This document shows positions 27,446 through 35,831 of a DNA stretch of 64,000 bases, piece after piece. This stretch comes from Bradyrhizobium erythrophlei. GTDB lineage: Bacteria; Pseudomonadota; Alphaproteobacteria; Rhizobiales; Xanthobacteraceae. Where the stretch lies: contig NZ_LT670849.1 in NCBI RefSeq assembly GCF_900142985.1, forward strand, positions 2,976,001-3,040,000, in the 5' to 3' direction. The notes beneath the pieces are model-generated. The model ran no database searches. It was not told the DNA's origin and saw only the letters and a program-made list of their open reading frames with translations. A program made the translations under genes and the position numbers. Within the stretch, counting starts at the first letter, position 1. Every line of letters starts with the position of its first letter.

Positions 27446-28432
27446 ATGATGGATCTACTCGGAATGTTCCGGCGGCGCCCCGCAAACCGCGGCAGGGGCT
27501 TTGCGCGCTCGCGCGAGGATATCACGGCGCTTGGCGACAGCATGGGCGAGATGATGTCGAGCCCGCTGCGCGATGCCCCGCCGCTCGCCCGCGCCGCGCC
27601 CTCGCCGACCCTGGAATTGCCCCGCGCTGAAAAACCTGCCGCGCGGCCGGCGCCTGCGAAGGCTGCGCCCCGAACCAATGGCGCGGCCGCGCCGCGGGCA
27701 GCCCCGCGCGCCGGATACCTGGCTGTGCATAGCGTGGAAAAAAGCTTCGGCACCCGCAAGGTCGTGCGCGGGGTCAGCATCTATGTCCGCCGCGGCGAGG
27801 CCGTTGGTCTCCTCGGTCCGAACGGCGCCGGCAAGACCACGGTGTTCTACATGATCACCGGGCTGATCAAGGCCGATCGCGGCGCCATCGAACTCGATGG
27901 CCACGACGTCACCAAGCTGCCGATGTATCAGCGCGCGCGCCTAGGCATCGGCTACCTGCCGCAGGAAGCCTCGATCTTTCGTGGTCTCACCGTCGAGCAG
28001 AACATCCGCGCGGTGCTCGAAGTCGTCGAGCCCTCGCGCAAGAAGCGCGAGGCCGAGCTCGATTCCCTGCTCGATGAGTTCAACATCACGCGGCTGCGAA
28101 AGACGCCGTCGATCGCGCTTTCCGGCGGTGAGCGGCGGCGCGTCGAGATCGCGCGCGCGCTCGCCACCCGTCCGAACTACATGCTGCTCGACGAACCGTT
28201 TGCCGGCATCGACCCGATCGCGGTCGGCGACATTCAGGATCTCGTTCGCCACCTGACCAATCGCGGCATCGGTGTCTTGATCACCGATCACAACGTTCGC
28301 GAAACGCTCGGCCTCACCGATCGCGCCTATATCGTTTATGCCGGTGAGATTCTGACCGAAGGCAGTCCGGACGAGATTGTCGCCGATCCGGACGTGCGCC
28401 GGCTTTATCTCGGCGAGGAATTCCGGCTCTAA
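27446..28432 (+). CDS. lptB: LPS export ABC transporter ATP-binding protein LptB, with long N-terminal extension
   Basis: ATPase that drives lipopolysaccharide extraction with LptFG. Walker A is [11 protein letters not shown], the signature [15 protein letters not shown], Walker [14 protein letters not shown] and the H-loop [11 protein letters not shown]. The ABC domain starts only after about 90 residues of a basic, proline/alanine-rich extension ([12 protein letters not shown]...), whereas E. coli LptB has none. ATG 27446 or 27449 follows GCGGGG; the frame is open to 27374 but with no good signal. rpoN follows 134 bp later. Confidence 0.93.
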   Translation: MMDLLGMFRRRPANRGRGFARSREDITALGDSMGEMMSSPLRDAPPLARAAPSPTLELPRAEKPAARPAPAKAAPRTNGAAAPRAAPRAGYLAVHSVEKSFGTRKVVRGVSIYVRRGEAVGLLGPNGAGKTTVFYMITGLIKADRGAIELDGHDVTKLPMYQRARLGIGYLPQEASIFRGLTVEQNIRAVLEVVEPSRKKREAELDSLLDEFNITRLRKTPSIALSGGERRRVEIARALATRPNYMLLDEPFAGIDPIAVGDIQDLVRHLTNRGIGVLITDHNVRETLGLTDRAYIVYAGEILTEGSPDEIVADPDVRRLYLGEEFRL

Positions 28433-28566
28433 TAGGGGCGGGATTAACCAGCCGGACAGGCTGTGGCGCTCAGACTTTTTTCCGTGGAGTCAAGCCGTGT
28501 ACATCGGCTGTCGACTAGGATAAGCAAGAATCGGACCAAGTTTTTTGGGAATCGGTTTTTGCCTAC

Positions 28567-30204
28567 ATGGCGCTGACGCAGAGATTAGAATTCCGCCAGT
28601 CACAGTCGCTGGTCATGACGCCGCAGCTGATGCAGGCGATCAAGCTGCTTCAGCTCTCCAATCTCGACCTTTCGGCCTTCGTTGAAGAGGAATTGGAGCG
28701 AAATCCGCTGCTGGAGCGCGAAAGCGACGGCCCGGAGGCCCCGGTCGCCGGTGAGCAGGCATCCGGTCAGGCCGAGGGTTCCGAAAGCGGTTTTGGCGAG
28801 GAGTTTTCCGGCGACCAGACCGATTCCGGGGCAGACGGCTTCGAGCCCGCCCAGGAAGAATGGATGAATCGCGATCTCGGCAGCCGGACCGAGATCGAGC
28901 AGACCCTCGATACCCCGCTCGACAACGTTTTTTCGGAAGAACCCGCCGAAGCGGCTGCCCGCAGCGCGCAGGATGCCGCGCCGACGACCTATACCGAATG
29001 GGGCGGCGGCGCTTCCAGCGATGACAGCTATAATCTCGAAGCCTTTGCGGCGGCCGAAGTGACGCTCGGTGGGCACCTGGCCGAGCAATTGGCGGTGGCC
29101 TTCTCGGCACCCGCGCAGCGCATGATCGGTCAATACCTCATCGACCTCGTCGACGAGGCCGGCTATGTGCCGGCCGATCTTGGCCAGGCGGCCGAGCGGC
29201 TTGGCGCTTCGCCTGACGACGTCGAGGCCGTGCTTTCGGTGTTGCAGAAATTCGATCCGCCCGGCGTCTGCGCGCGATCCTTGAGTGAATGTCTGGCGAT
29301 CCAGTTGCGCGATCTTAACCGTTACGATCCCGCGATGCAGGCGCTTGTCGAAAATCTCGAACTGCTGGCCAAGCGCGATATCGCGGCCTTGCGCAAATTG
29401 TGCGGCGTCGACGACGACGACATCACCGATATGATCGGCGAAATTCGCAGGCTCGACCCGAAGCCGGGCCTGAAGTTCGGCGCGGCGCGCACGCAGACCG
29501 TCGTACCGGACGTCTACGTGCGCCCCGGTCCCGATGGCGGATGGCACGTCGAACTCAACAGCGAGACGTTGCCGCGCGTTCTGGTCAACCAGACCTACTA
29601 TTCCGAACTGTCGAAGACGATCAGGAAAGACGGCGACAAATCCTATTTCAGCGACTGCTTGCAAAATGCGACGTGGCTGGTTCGCGCGCTCGATCAGCGT
29701 GCCCGCACCATTCTGAAGGTCGCGACCGAAATCGTCCGCCAGCAGGATGGCTTCTTCACCCATGGCGTGGCGCATCTTCGGCCGCTCAACCTGAAGGCGG
29801 TGGCGGACGCGATCCAGATGCACGAATCGACGGTCTCGCGCGTCACCGCCAACAAATACATGGCGACCAATCGCGGCATCTTTGAATTGAAATATTTCTT
29901 TACCGCCTCGATCGCATCGGCGGATGGCGGCGAGGCGCATTCGGCGGAAGCGGTGCGGCATCACATCAAGCAACTGATCGACGCCGAAGACCCCGCGCTT
30001 ATTCTCTCGGACGACACCATCGTGGAACGATTGCGCGGGACCGGCATTGATATTGCCCGCCGCACCGTCGCCAAGTACCGCGAGGCGATGCGAATCCCCT
30101 CGTCGGTCCAGCGCCGGCGCGACAAACAAAGCATGCTCGGCAATGCCCTGTCGTCACCTGCCGCTTCATCCTCCGATCGTTCGAAGGACCCTCAGCCGGC
30201 CTGA
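28567..30204 (+). CDS. rpoN: RNA polymerase sigma-54 factor
   Basis: Sigma factor for -24/-12 promoters that need AAA+ activators (nitrogen, symbiosis and carbon functions). Region I is glutamine-rich (QRLEFRQSQSLVMTPQLMQ), followed by an acidic stretch (about 60-140) and the core-binding and DNA-binding regions. The RpoN box ARRTVAKYRE lies near the C-terminus. At 545 residues it is a normal length for the rhizobial type. It is downstream of the lpt genes, and hpf and ptsN follow, the classical rpoN neighbourhood. Confidence 0.97.
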   Translation: MALTQRLEFRQSQSLVMTPQLMQAIKLLQLSNLDLSAFVEEELERNPLLERESDGPEAPVAGEQASGQAEGSESGFGEEFSGDQTDSGADGFEPAQEEWMNRDLGSRTEIEQTLDTPLDNVFSEEPAEAAARSAQDAAPTTYTEWGGGASSDDSYNLEAFAAAEVTLGGHLAEQLAVAFSAPAQRMIGQYLIDLVDEAGYVPADLGQAAERLGASPDDVEAVLSVLQKFDPPGVCARSLSECLAIQLRDLNRYDPAMQALVENLELLAKRDIAALRKLCGVDDDDITDMIGEIRRLDPKPGLKFGAARTQTVVPDVYVRPGPDGGWHVELNSETLPRVLVNQTYYSELSKTIRKDGDKSYFSDCLQNATWLVRALDQRARTILKVATEIVRQQDGFFTHGVAHLRPLNLKAVADAIQMHESTVSRVTANKYMATNRGIFELKYFFTASIASADGGEAHSAEAVRHHIKQLIDAEDPALILSDDTIVERLRGTGIDIARRTVAKYREAMRIPSSVQRRRDKQSMLGNALSSPAASSSDRSKDPQPA

Positions 30205-30264
30205 TTTGCGTCCTGCTGAAATCGGAATAGTCTTGGTGCGCGCACTAAATGATCGAGGCACCCC

Positions 30265-30870
30265 ATGACTCTCCGGATCTCTGGAAAAAGCATCAGTGTC
30301 GGCGACGCCTTGCGTGGGCGCGTGAGCGAGCGCACCGACGAAGTGCTGCGCAAATATTTCGACGGCAATTACTCCGGCCACATCACGCTGAGCAAGGACG
30401 GCTCGGACTTCCGAACCGATTGCGCACTGCATCTGGATTCCGGCATCACGCTGGAAGCGGATTCCAGCGCCTCCGATGCCTATGCCAGCGCGGATCAGGC
30501 GCTGTTGATGATCGAGAAGCGGCTGCGCCGCTACAAAAGCCGCTTGAAGGATCGTTCGGCGCGCAAGGCGCATGCGGCGTCGCAAGCGCGAGCCATTGAC
30601 GCGCTGACGCTTGATGCGCCGAGTTACGTGATCGAGGCGCCACCTGAGAGCGACGACGAGATGCCGGGCTATAATCCTGTCATCATCGCCGAGGCGACGA
30701 CGTCCCTGAAACGCCTTTCGGTGTCGGAAGCGGTCATGGAACTGGACCTGACCGGCGCAGTCTGTCTCGTGTTTCACCACGGCTCGAGCGGCCGGGTTAA
30801 CGTCATCTATCGCCGCGCTGACGGTAATGTCGGATGGGTCGATCCGCCCGCCGTAAAGGCGGCAGACTGA
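30265..30870 (+). CDS. hpf: ribosome hibernation-promoting factor, long form
   Basis: Binds 30S subunits in stationary phase and pairs ribosomes into inactive 100S dimers. The N-terminal S30AE domain runs through the RLRRYKSRLKDRSARK helix; after a linker, the C-terminal dimerisation domain contains the SVSEAVMELDLTG and VFHHGSSGRVNVIYRR strands. At 201 residues it is the long form. It sits between rpoN and ptsN, as in many proteobacteria. GAGG precedes the ATG. Confidence 0.95.
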   Translation: MTLRISGKSISVGDALRGRVSERTDEVLRKYFDGNYSGHITLSKDGSDFRTDCALHLDSGITLEADSSASDAYASADQALLMIEKRLRRYKSRLKDRSARKAHAASQARAIDALTLDAPSYVIEAPPESDDEMPGYNPVIIAEATTSLKRLSVSEAVMELDLTGAVCLVFHHGSSGRVNVIYRRADGNVGWVDPPAVKAAD

Positions 30871-31191
30871 CGGCCGGGATGGAACCGGGCCTTGCCGAAA
30901 AGATGATGTCAAAACAACACGCTAGGCGTCATGCCGGCCTGGTCCCAAACTATCGCTGGGAAGGGTGTAAATCGGCATTGACGGCCACCTGGACCCTCCC
31001 TATGTTCCGCGCCCTTAACGATACGGGACAGGGGAAACCCTGTAGGTGTTGGCACCGCTCTTGCGTTGGAGTAGAAGCCCCACCAACTAGGACCGGGGTG
31101 GCGGACGGCCGCCTCTCCACCTCATTCGCCCGCCGAAGTCTGTTCGCAACCTGACGATCGCTTTACCTGGCAAATTACCTCGGAACGCCCC
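30871..31191. other. 321-bp region between hpf and ptsN
   Basis: No gene is supported here. It contains a sigma-54 promoter (31049-31065, listed separately) and otherwise GC-rich DNA with no strong hairpin or T-tract, so hpf has no obvious terminator before the ptsN promoter. Confidence 0.6.
31049..31065 (+). promoter_or_regulatory. sigma-54 (-24/-12) promoter of ptsN
   Basis: TTGGCACCGCTCTTGCG matches the sigma-54 consensus, with the invariant GG and GC separated by exactly ten bases (GG at 31051-31052, GC at 31063-31064). Transcription should begin near 31076, giving a leader of about 115 nt before the ptsN ATG. No other sigma-54-like site was noted in the window's intergenic regions. Confidence 0.82.
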
Positions 31192-31653
31192 ATGACGATT
31201 ACCGATCTGGTCGCACCCGAGGCGATTCTCCCGGCATTGAAAGTCAACAACAAGAAGCAGGCGCTGCAAGAGTTGGCAGCCCGCGCCGCCGAGTTGACCG
31301 GACAGAACGAGCGCTCGATCTTCGAAGTGCTGTTGCAGCGTGAGAAGCTGGGGACCACCGCGGTCGGATACGGCGTCGCGATTCCGCACGGCAAACTTCC
31401 CAAGCTCGAAAAGATTTTCGGCCTGTTCGCGCGGCTCGACCGTGCGATCGACTTCGAAGCGATGGACGGTCAGCCGGTCGATCTCGTGTTCCTGCTGCTG
31501 GCGCCGGAAGGCGCGGGCGCCGATCACCTGAAGGCGCTGGCGCGGATCGCACGGCTGTTGCGCGACCAGGATGTGGCGAAGAAACTGCGCGCCTCACGCG
31601 AGGCCCAGGCGATCTATTCGGTTCTGGCGCTGCCGCCGGCGAGTGCGGCCTGA
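31192..31653 (+). CDS. ptsN: nitrogen-regulatory phosphotransferase IIA component (EIIA-Ntr)
   Basis: Phosphoacceptor of the nitrogen-related PTS, which tunes potassium uptake, stringent response and nitrogen regulation in other bacteria. The phosphorylated His66 lies in YGVAIPHGKLPKL; the LVFLLLAPEGAGADHLKAL region completes the fold. 153 residues, the usual length. CGGAAC lies before the ATG. Expression from the upstream sigma-54 promoter would tie it to the neighbouring rpoN product. Confidence 0.96.
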   Translation: MTITDLVAPEAILPALKVNNKKQALQELAARAAELTGQNERSIFEVLLQREKLGTTAVGYGVAIPHGKLPKLEKIFGLFARLDRAIDFEAMDGQPVDLVFLLLAPEGAGADHLKALARIARLLRDQDVAKKLRASREAQAIYSVLALPPASAA

Positions 31654-31668
31654 CACCATCCATCCATG

Positions 31669-31710
31669 AAAAAACGCGGACGGCCCGATGACGGGCGGCG
31701 ATCCGCGTTT
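31669..31710. terminator. bidirectional terminator between ptsN and the DUF1150 gene
   Basis: AAACGCGGA (31672-31680) and TCCGCGTTT (31702-31710) form a 9-bp stem that can end transcripts from both convergent genes; for the minus strand a run of six T residues follows (31669-31674). The inner part contains a further GCCCG/CGGGC pairing. Confidence 0.75.
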
Positions 31711-31752
31711 GATCTACTCGCAAACTCGTTCGGCGTGAACGGCCTTAGGCCG

Positions 31753-32016
31753 TCAGTGCACGCTGACGGCTTGCAGTTCGTTGCTCCAGGCATTCGCAAC
31801 GGCGGCTTCCCGGCTGTCGGTCAGCATGATCGGGGTGCCGTCGGCGGCATGGAGTGCGAACAATTTCAGTCCCGGCGCGATCTTCGGCGCTTCCGGAAAC
31901 AGGCCCGGCACGTCTTCAGAGCGGATCTGCTTCACATAGGCGATGTGGCCTTCGCCCAGGCTCGCCAGCGCCTCCAGGGAGACGCGAGGTTCTAAAGCGA
32001 TATTAACTTCAGTCAT
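31753..32016 (-). CDS. DUF1150 family protein
   Basis: A small protein of 87 residues (MTEVNIALEPRVSLEALAS...) matching the alphaproteobacterial DUF1150 family by length, the GHIAYVKQIRSEDVPGLFP segment and the LFALHAADGTPIMLTDSREAAVANAW segment. Function unknown. The start is fixed by AAGGAG eight bases before the ATG (32016). It lies 50 bp downstream of hsp20 on the same strand, probably in the same heat-shock transcript. Confidence 0.87.
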   Translation of the reverse strand: MTEVNIALEPRVSLEALASLGEGHIAYVKQIRSEDVPGLFPEAPKIAPGLKLFALHAADGTPIMLTDSREAAVANAWSNELQAVSVH

Positions 32017-32066
32017 GGTCTCGACTCCTTCACAAGTCCAAGCGGTCGAGTCCGCTACTCGTTCCA

Positions 32067-32492
32067 TTATTCGTGCTCATTGATAGCAATTGTCTTAACG
32101 ACCCTTTCCGGCTCAGGCCGGGCGAGATCGATCGACAACAGCCCGTTCTTCAAGTCCGCGCCCAGCACGAGCATCCCCTCCGCCAGCACGAAGGTGCGCT
32201 GGAAGTGGCGCGCGGCGATGCCGCGATGGATGTATTGCCGGGCCTTCTCTTCCTGCTGACGGCCGCGGATGACGAGCTGGTTTTCCTCAGTAGTTATATC
32301 GAGTTGGTCGCGGGTGAACCCGGCAACCGCGAGCGTGATTCGCAGCCGTTCCGGCTGCCCATTGGCACGATCGCATCGCTCGATGTTGTACGGAGGATAG
32401 CCGTCGGCACCCTTGACGACGCGATCGAGCGCACGCTCGATTTCGTCAAATCCCAGCAGAAACGGACTGGATAACGAGGGAACACGAGACAT
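32067..32492 (-). CDS. small heat shock protein Hsp20 (alpha-crystallin family)
   Basis: Holdase chaperone that keeps unfolding proteins soluble. Starting at MSRVPSLSSPFLLGFDEIER (32492) it is 141 residues. The alpha-crystallin domain includes YPPYNIER, VAGFTRDQLDITTEENQLVI, and the conserved GIAARHFQRTFVLAEGM and NGLLSIDLARPEPE segments. The ATG is preceded by AGAGGA inside a predicted RNA thermometer. A DUF1150 gene follows. Bradyrhizobium relatives often have several such genes under ROSE control. Confidence 0.93.
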   Translation of the reverse strand: MSRVPSLSSPFLLGFDEIERALDRVVKGADGYPPYNIERCDRANGQPERLRITLAVAGFTRDQLDITTEENQLVIRGRQQEEKARQYIHRGIAARHFQRTFVLAEGMLVLGADLKNGLLSIDLARPEPERVVKTIAINEHE

Positions 32493-32498
32493 CTTTGC

Positions 32499-32520
32499 AA
32501 AGTCCTCTCGAAGCGACTTT
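32499..32520 (-). promoter_or_regulatory. ROSE-type RNA thermometer hairpin of hsp20
   Basis: On the minus strand the hairpin pairs AAAGTC (32520-32515) with GACTTT (32504-32499) and places the sequence TCGCT opposite the AGAGGA ribosome binding site, giving a G-G mismatch and a bulged A. This fits the conserved U(U/C)GCU motif of ROSE elements from rhizobial hsp leaders. Further hairpins upstream (around 32528-32546 and 32558-32576) complete a leader of about 90 nt. Confidence 0.78.
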
Positions 32521-32586
32521 GAGTTTTGGGGCCCTTGCGGCGCCCCAGTTTGACCTGAGGGTGGATTCACCCACCGATCAACAAGC

Positions 32587-32615
32587 AATATGGGCATAAA
32601 TCGAGGCGATTCAAG
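32587..32615 (-). promoter_or_regulatory. sigma-32 (RpoH) promoter of hsp20
   Basis: CTTGAA (minus strand, 32615-32610) and CCCATATT (32594-32587) are separated by 15 bases, matching the heat-shock consensus CTTGAA-N11-16-CCCATNT. Transcription would start near 32580, about 88 nt ahead of the hsp20 ATG, giving a leader of the length expected of a ROSE element. Confidence 0.75.
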
Positions 32616-32683
32616 CGCCTTGAGCGCCTGGCTGGAGCCTTCCCCAAAAGCCTTTCCGAAGCATTACCAAAGCACTGTGACCC

Positions 32684-33883
32684 TTAACGGCGGCGCTCGG
32701 TGCAGATCACGCCGCTGGCCTTCAAGGCCTCGATTTCGGCAGGGGAGTAGCCGAACTCGGCGAGTACCTCAGCGGTGTGCTGGCCGAACTTCGGCGGCAG
32801 GTGGCGCAAGCTCGGCTTGCTGCGCCCCATACGAATCGGCGAGGCGACGCCCTTGTACCAGTCCTTTTCGATGACATCGCCGCGGTGGACGGCGTGGGCG
32901 CTGGTGAGCGCCTTGTCGATCGACTGGACCGGACCTGCCGGCAGGCCCGCGGCCAGCAGACGATCGCATAAGGGCTCGGCTTCATACTGGCTGAAGACGG
33001 CGGCGAGTTCGGCGCGCAAGGCCTCTCGGTTGGCGATACGATCCCGGTTGCGGACAAAGCGCGGATCGGAAGCGAGCTCCGGCTTGCCGATCTCCTTGCA
33101 GAGCTTGCGGAAGGTGCCGTCATTACCGACGCCGATGAAGATGTTGTCGGTACGGGTCGGAAAGATCGCGTAGGGCACGAGGTTCGGATGCTCGTTGCCG
33201 GTGAGCGACGGCGGCTTGCCGTGCATGAAATAATTCGCGTTGTGCGGATGCATGACGGCAAGGCCGGTTTCGAACAGCGTGGTTTCGAGAAATTGCCCTT
33301 GTCCCGAGCGTTGCCGCTCCGACAGTGCCATCAGGATGCCGATCGCGGCGTAAAGTCCGGTCGTGATGTCGACGACGGGAACGCCGATCCGCATCGGGCC
33401 GGATTGCTGTGAACCCGTTGCCATGATCATCCCGGTCATCGCCTGGATGATGGCGTCGTAGCCGGGATTGCCGCCGCGCGGGCCGTCGGCGCCAAAGCCG
33501 GAAATGCGGCAGTGGACGAGCTTCGGAAATTTCGCGCGCAGGGTCTCGTTGCCGATGCCCCATTTGTCGAGCGTGCCCGGCTTGAAGTTTTCGATCAGCA
33601 CGTCGGCGCCTTCGAGCAGCTTCATCAGGACGGCGCGGCCGCGTTCGGAAGCAAGATCGAGCCCGATCGAGCGCTTGTTGCGGTTGATGCCGACGAAGTA
33701 GGCCGCATCGTCCTCGTGGAAGGGCGGGCCCCAGTCGCGCACCTCGTCGCCGGCGGGGGGCTCGACCTTGATCACGTTGGCGCCGTGGTCGGCTAGAATC
33801 TGGGTGCAGAAGGGGCCACCGAGCACGCGCGTCAGATCGATCACGCGCAGGCCCGTCATCGCGCCCGAGTTGGCTTCAGTCAT
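32684..33883 (-). CDS. CaiB/BaiF family (class III) CoA transferase
   Basis: Moves CoA between carboxylic acids through an enzyme-bound anhydride at Asp. At 399 residues it is of normal length. The N-terminal CoA-binding segment LRVIDLTRVLGGPFCTQILADHGANVIKVE is diagnostic, and the likely catalytic Asp is in the GNPGYDAIIQAMTG segment. The substrate is unknown; the family covers carnitine, formyl, succinyl and 2-hydroxy acids. GAAGG precedes the ATG; ATG 33859 is a possible later start. It stands alone. Confidence 0.92.
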   Translation of the reverse strand: MTEANSGAMTGLRVIDLTRVLGGPFCTQILADHGANVIKVEPPAGDEVRDWGPPFHEDDAAYFVGINRNKRSIGLDLASERGRAVLMKLLEGADVLIENFKPGTLDKWGIGNETLRAKFPKLVHCRISGFGADGPRGGNPGYDAIIQAMTGMIMATGSQQSGPMRIGVPVVDITTGLYAAIGILMALSERQRSGQGQFLETTLFETGLAVMHPHNANYFMHGKPPSLTGNEHPNLVPYAIFPTRTDNIFIGVGNDGTFRKLCKEIGKPELASDPRFVRNRDRIANREALRAELAAVFSQYEAEPLCDRLLAAGLPAGPVQSIDKALTSAHAVHRGDVIEKDWYKGVASPIRMGRSKPSLRHLPPKFGQHTAEVLAEFGYSPAEIEALKASGVICTERRR

Positions 33884-33963
33884 CGAAAACCTTCGCTCAA
33901 TCCATCAAATGAGGATTTCAGAGCTAGCGGTCTTCTGAAGCCGCATCAAATGTTTTTCGAACA

Positions 33964-33992
33964 GAGCGGCCTGCCGGGATGGCAGGCCGCTC
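33964..33992. terminator. hairpin downstream of ohr
   Basis: GAGCGGCCTGCC and GGCAGGCCGCTC pair perfectly over 12 bp around GGGAT. It follows the ohr stop on the minus strand. No T-run follows, so termination is likely but not certain. Confidence 0.5.
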
Positions 33993-34001
33993 CTTGATTA
34001 A

Positions 34002-34427
34002 TCAGACCACGGTCAAGCGGACATCCACGTTGTTACGCGTGGCGTTGGAGTAGGGGCACACCTGGTGGGCCTTGGCGACCAGCGCTTCGGCATCGGCGCG
34101 CGCCAATCCCGGCAGCGAAACCGCCAGCGCGATATCGAGACCGAATCCACCTTCCGAGCGCGGGCCAATACCGACCGTCGAGGTCACCGAAGCATCCGCG
34201 GGCACCTTCGGGCCGCCCTGCGAGGAAACGAATTTCATCGCGCCGATGAAGCAGGCCGCATAGCCGGCGGCGAAAAGCTGTTCGGGATTGTTGCCGGCGC
34301 CGCCGGCGCCACCGAGTTCCTTCGGCGTGGTGAGCTTGACGTCGAGCGCACCGTCGAGGGTTGCAGCGTGGCCGTCGCGGCCGCCGGTCGCCTTGGCCTG
34401 GGTCTTGTAGAGCACGTTCACGGACAT
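34002..34427 (-). CDS. ohr: organic hydroperoxide resistance protein Ohr (OsmC family)
   Basis: Thiol peroxidase that reduces fatty-acid and organic hydroperoxides, using lipoylated or dihydrolipoamide reductant. Two active-site cysteines are visible, in GYAACFIGA and [14 protein letters not shown], the Ohr rather than OsmC pattern. 141 residues. AGAGGAGAAACCG lies before the ATG. It is divergent from ohrR with palindromic operators between them. Confidence 0.95.
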   Translation of the reverse strand: MSVNVLYKTQAKATGGRDGHAATLDGALDVKLTTPKELGGAGGAGNNPEQLFAAGYAACFIGAMKFVSSQGGPKVPADASVTSTVGIGPRSEGGFGLDIALAVSLPGLARADAEALVAKAHQVCPYSNATRNNVDVRLTVV

Positions 34428-34463
34428 CGGTTTCTCCTCTGGTTGGCTGTTAGCGCGATCTGT

Positions 34464-34490
34464 ATTGCAAACAATTAGATTGTGTGCAAT
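34464..34490. promoter_or_regulatory. OhrR operator candidate 1
   Basis: ATTGCAAACAATT and GATTGTGTGCAAT form a near-perfect dyad around one base, AT-rich and in the ohr-ohrR divergent gap. It resembles known OhrR boxes with TGCAATT/AATTGCA halves. Confidence 0.7.
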
Positions 34491-34509
34491 ATAAAAAGCG
34501 AAGCTTCAC

Positions 34510-34531
34510 ATTTAATTGTTCGCAATTGAAT
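34510..34531. promoter_or_regulatory. OhrR operator candidate 2
   Basis: ATTTAATTGTTCGCAATTGAAT is a degenerate dyad with AATTG/CAATT cores, 20 bp beyond the first site and 52 bp from the ohrR start. A second OhrR box is plausible. Confidence 0.5.
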
Positions 34532-34582
34532 GCGGGCTTTGCCCGGCCCACAATGGCTGTCAATTGTGACGAGGATGAAGAA

Positions 34583-35044
34583 ATGGCCCGAAAGCCGACC
34601 GCCGCCGACCAGTTGCTCCGGCTCGACAACCAGATCTGCTTCGCCGTCTATTCGGCGGCGCATGCCTTCAACCGGGTCTACAAGCCGCTGCTCGACCGGC
34701 TCGGCCTGACCTATCCGCAATATCTCGTCATGCTGGTGCTGTGGGAGCGCGATGGGGTTGCGGTCAAGGAAATCGGCGAGCGGCTTCATCTGGATTCCGG
34801 CACGCTGACGCCATTGCTCAAGCGGCTGGAACAAGCCGGGTTCATCAAGCGCACCCGCTCGACCGAAGACGAGCGCCAGGTGCTGATCGACCTGACCTCG
34901 CCGGGTCAGGCGCTGAAGGAGAAGGCGCGCACCGTGCCGCCGTCGATTCTGGCGGCCTCGCAATGTTCGGTCGCCGAACTAACGGCCGTGAAGGACGAAA
35001 TCGTCGCGCTGCGCGACCGGCTTAACGCCATGGCGGGGGTGTGA
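34583..35044 (+). CDS. ohrR: MarR-family organic hydroperoxide sensor OhrR
   Basis: Redox-sensing repressor of ohr. The start at MARKPTAADQLLRLDNQICF (34583) gives 153 residues; Cys19 in NQICFAVYSA is the peroxide-reactive residue. The winged helix-turn-helix contains VKEIGERLHLDSGTLTPLLKRLE and the wing RTRSTEDERQVLIDLT. It is divergent from ohr, so it should repress both ohr and itself until oxidised. The frame is open upstream to 34484, but that part overlaps the operators. Confidence 0.94.
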   Translation: MARKPTAADQLLRLDNQICFAVYSAAHAFNRVYKPLLDRLGLTYPQYLVMLVLWERDGVAVKEIGERLHLDSGTLTPLLKRLEQAGFIKRTRSTEDERQVLIDLTSPGQALKEKARTVPPSILAASQCSVAELTAVKDEIVALRDRLNAMAGV

Positions 35045-35131
35045 ACCAGGCCGTCGCCCTTCGGGCTACGACGCGGCTGCCTCCGCTACATTGTGGCTCG
35101 CCGAGCCGAAGCAGGCGAAGCCTGCGGAGGC

Positions 35132-35207
<76 letters not shown>

Positions 35208-35270
35208 ATCAACAACAGCGCGCCTGGGCGACGCGCCTCACATGACCCTGATCACAGATCAGGGTCGATC

Positions 35271-35684
35271 TCAAGTCTCCTCGTCACCGCTGACATCGCC
35301 AATGATGTCAGTGACGTCTTCGTCGCCTTCTTCTTCGTCGGCGATAAAGGTGGAATCGTCGTCGTCATCATCCTCGATCGTTTCGTCGATCTCGATGTCG
35401 TCTTCCGATTCAGGCACGACCGCCTTGACCTTGCCGGTATTCTCCTCGGCATCGGCCTCCTCGAGCGAGACCAACTCTTCGGTCTCCGCGGGCTCAACTA
35501 CCGCCTCAGGGGCTACCGCGGCGGTGGCACGCGCTTCGCTGCGCGAGGCCCGAACGGGGGCCACGGGCGCGATCGGCACCACCTCGCCGGTGTAGGGCGA
35601 GATCACTGGGCTCTTGTTGAGGTCGTAAAATTTCTTACCCGTCGTGGGGCAAATGCGTTTGGTTCCGAGATCGGATTTGGCCAC
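35271..35684 (-). CDS. FYDLN-motif acidic protein (TIGR02300 family)
   Basis: A 137-residue protein beginning MAKSDLGTKRICPTTGKKFYDLN, the signature of the alphaproteobacterial FYDLN family. The rest is low complexity and very acidic: a Pro/Val/Ala stretch (about 27-60), then a Glu/Asp-rich tail with runs such as DDDDDDS. The function is unknown. The start is GTG with AGGA eight bases upstream. Confidence 0.88.
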   Translation of the reverse strand: MAKSDLGTKRICPTTGKKFYDLNKSPVISPYTGEVVPIAPVAPVRASRSEARATAAVAPEAVVEPAETEELVSLEEADAEENTGKVKAVVPESEDDIEIDETIEDDDDDDSTFIADEEEGDEDVTDIIGDVSGDEET

Positions 35685-35831
35685 GTTTGGAATCCTGGGA
35701 ATCTTGAAAAGCGGTGCTTCACTTGGCTAGTTGAAACGCCGCTGTCAATAGTGCTTTGCAGGAGATAAAGCCGGGTACGAACCCCGTTCCACCGGCCGAT
35801 CGCCGTGCGGACGCCGCCAAAGGACACAATC

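Noticed and set aside
28600..30129. A 509-residue open frame antisense to rpoN
   Set aside because: It is a shadow frame of a gene with clear sigma-54 motifs on the plus strand.
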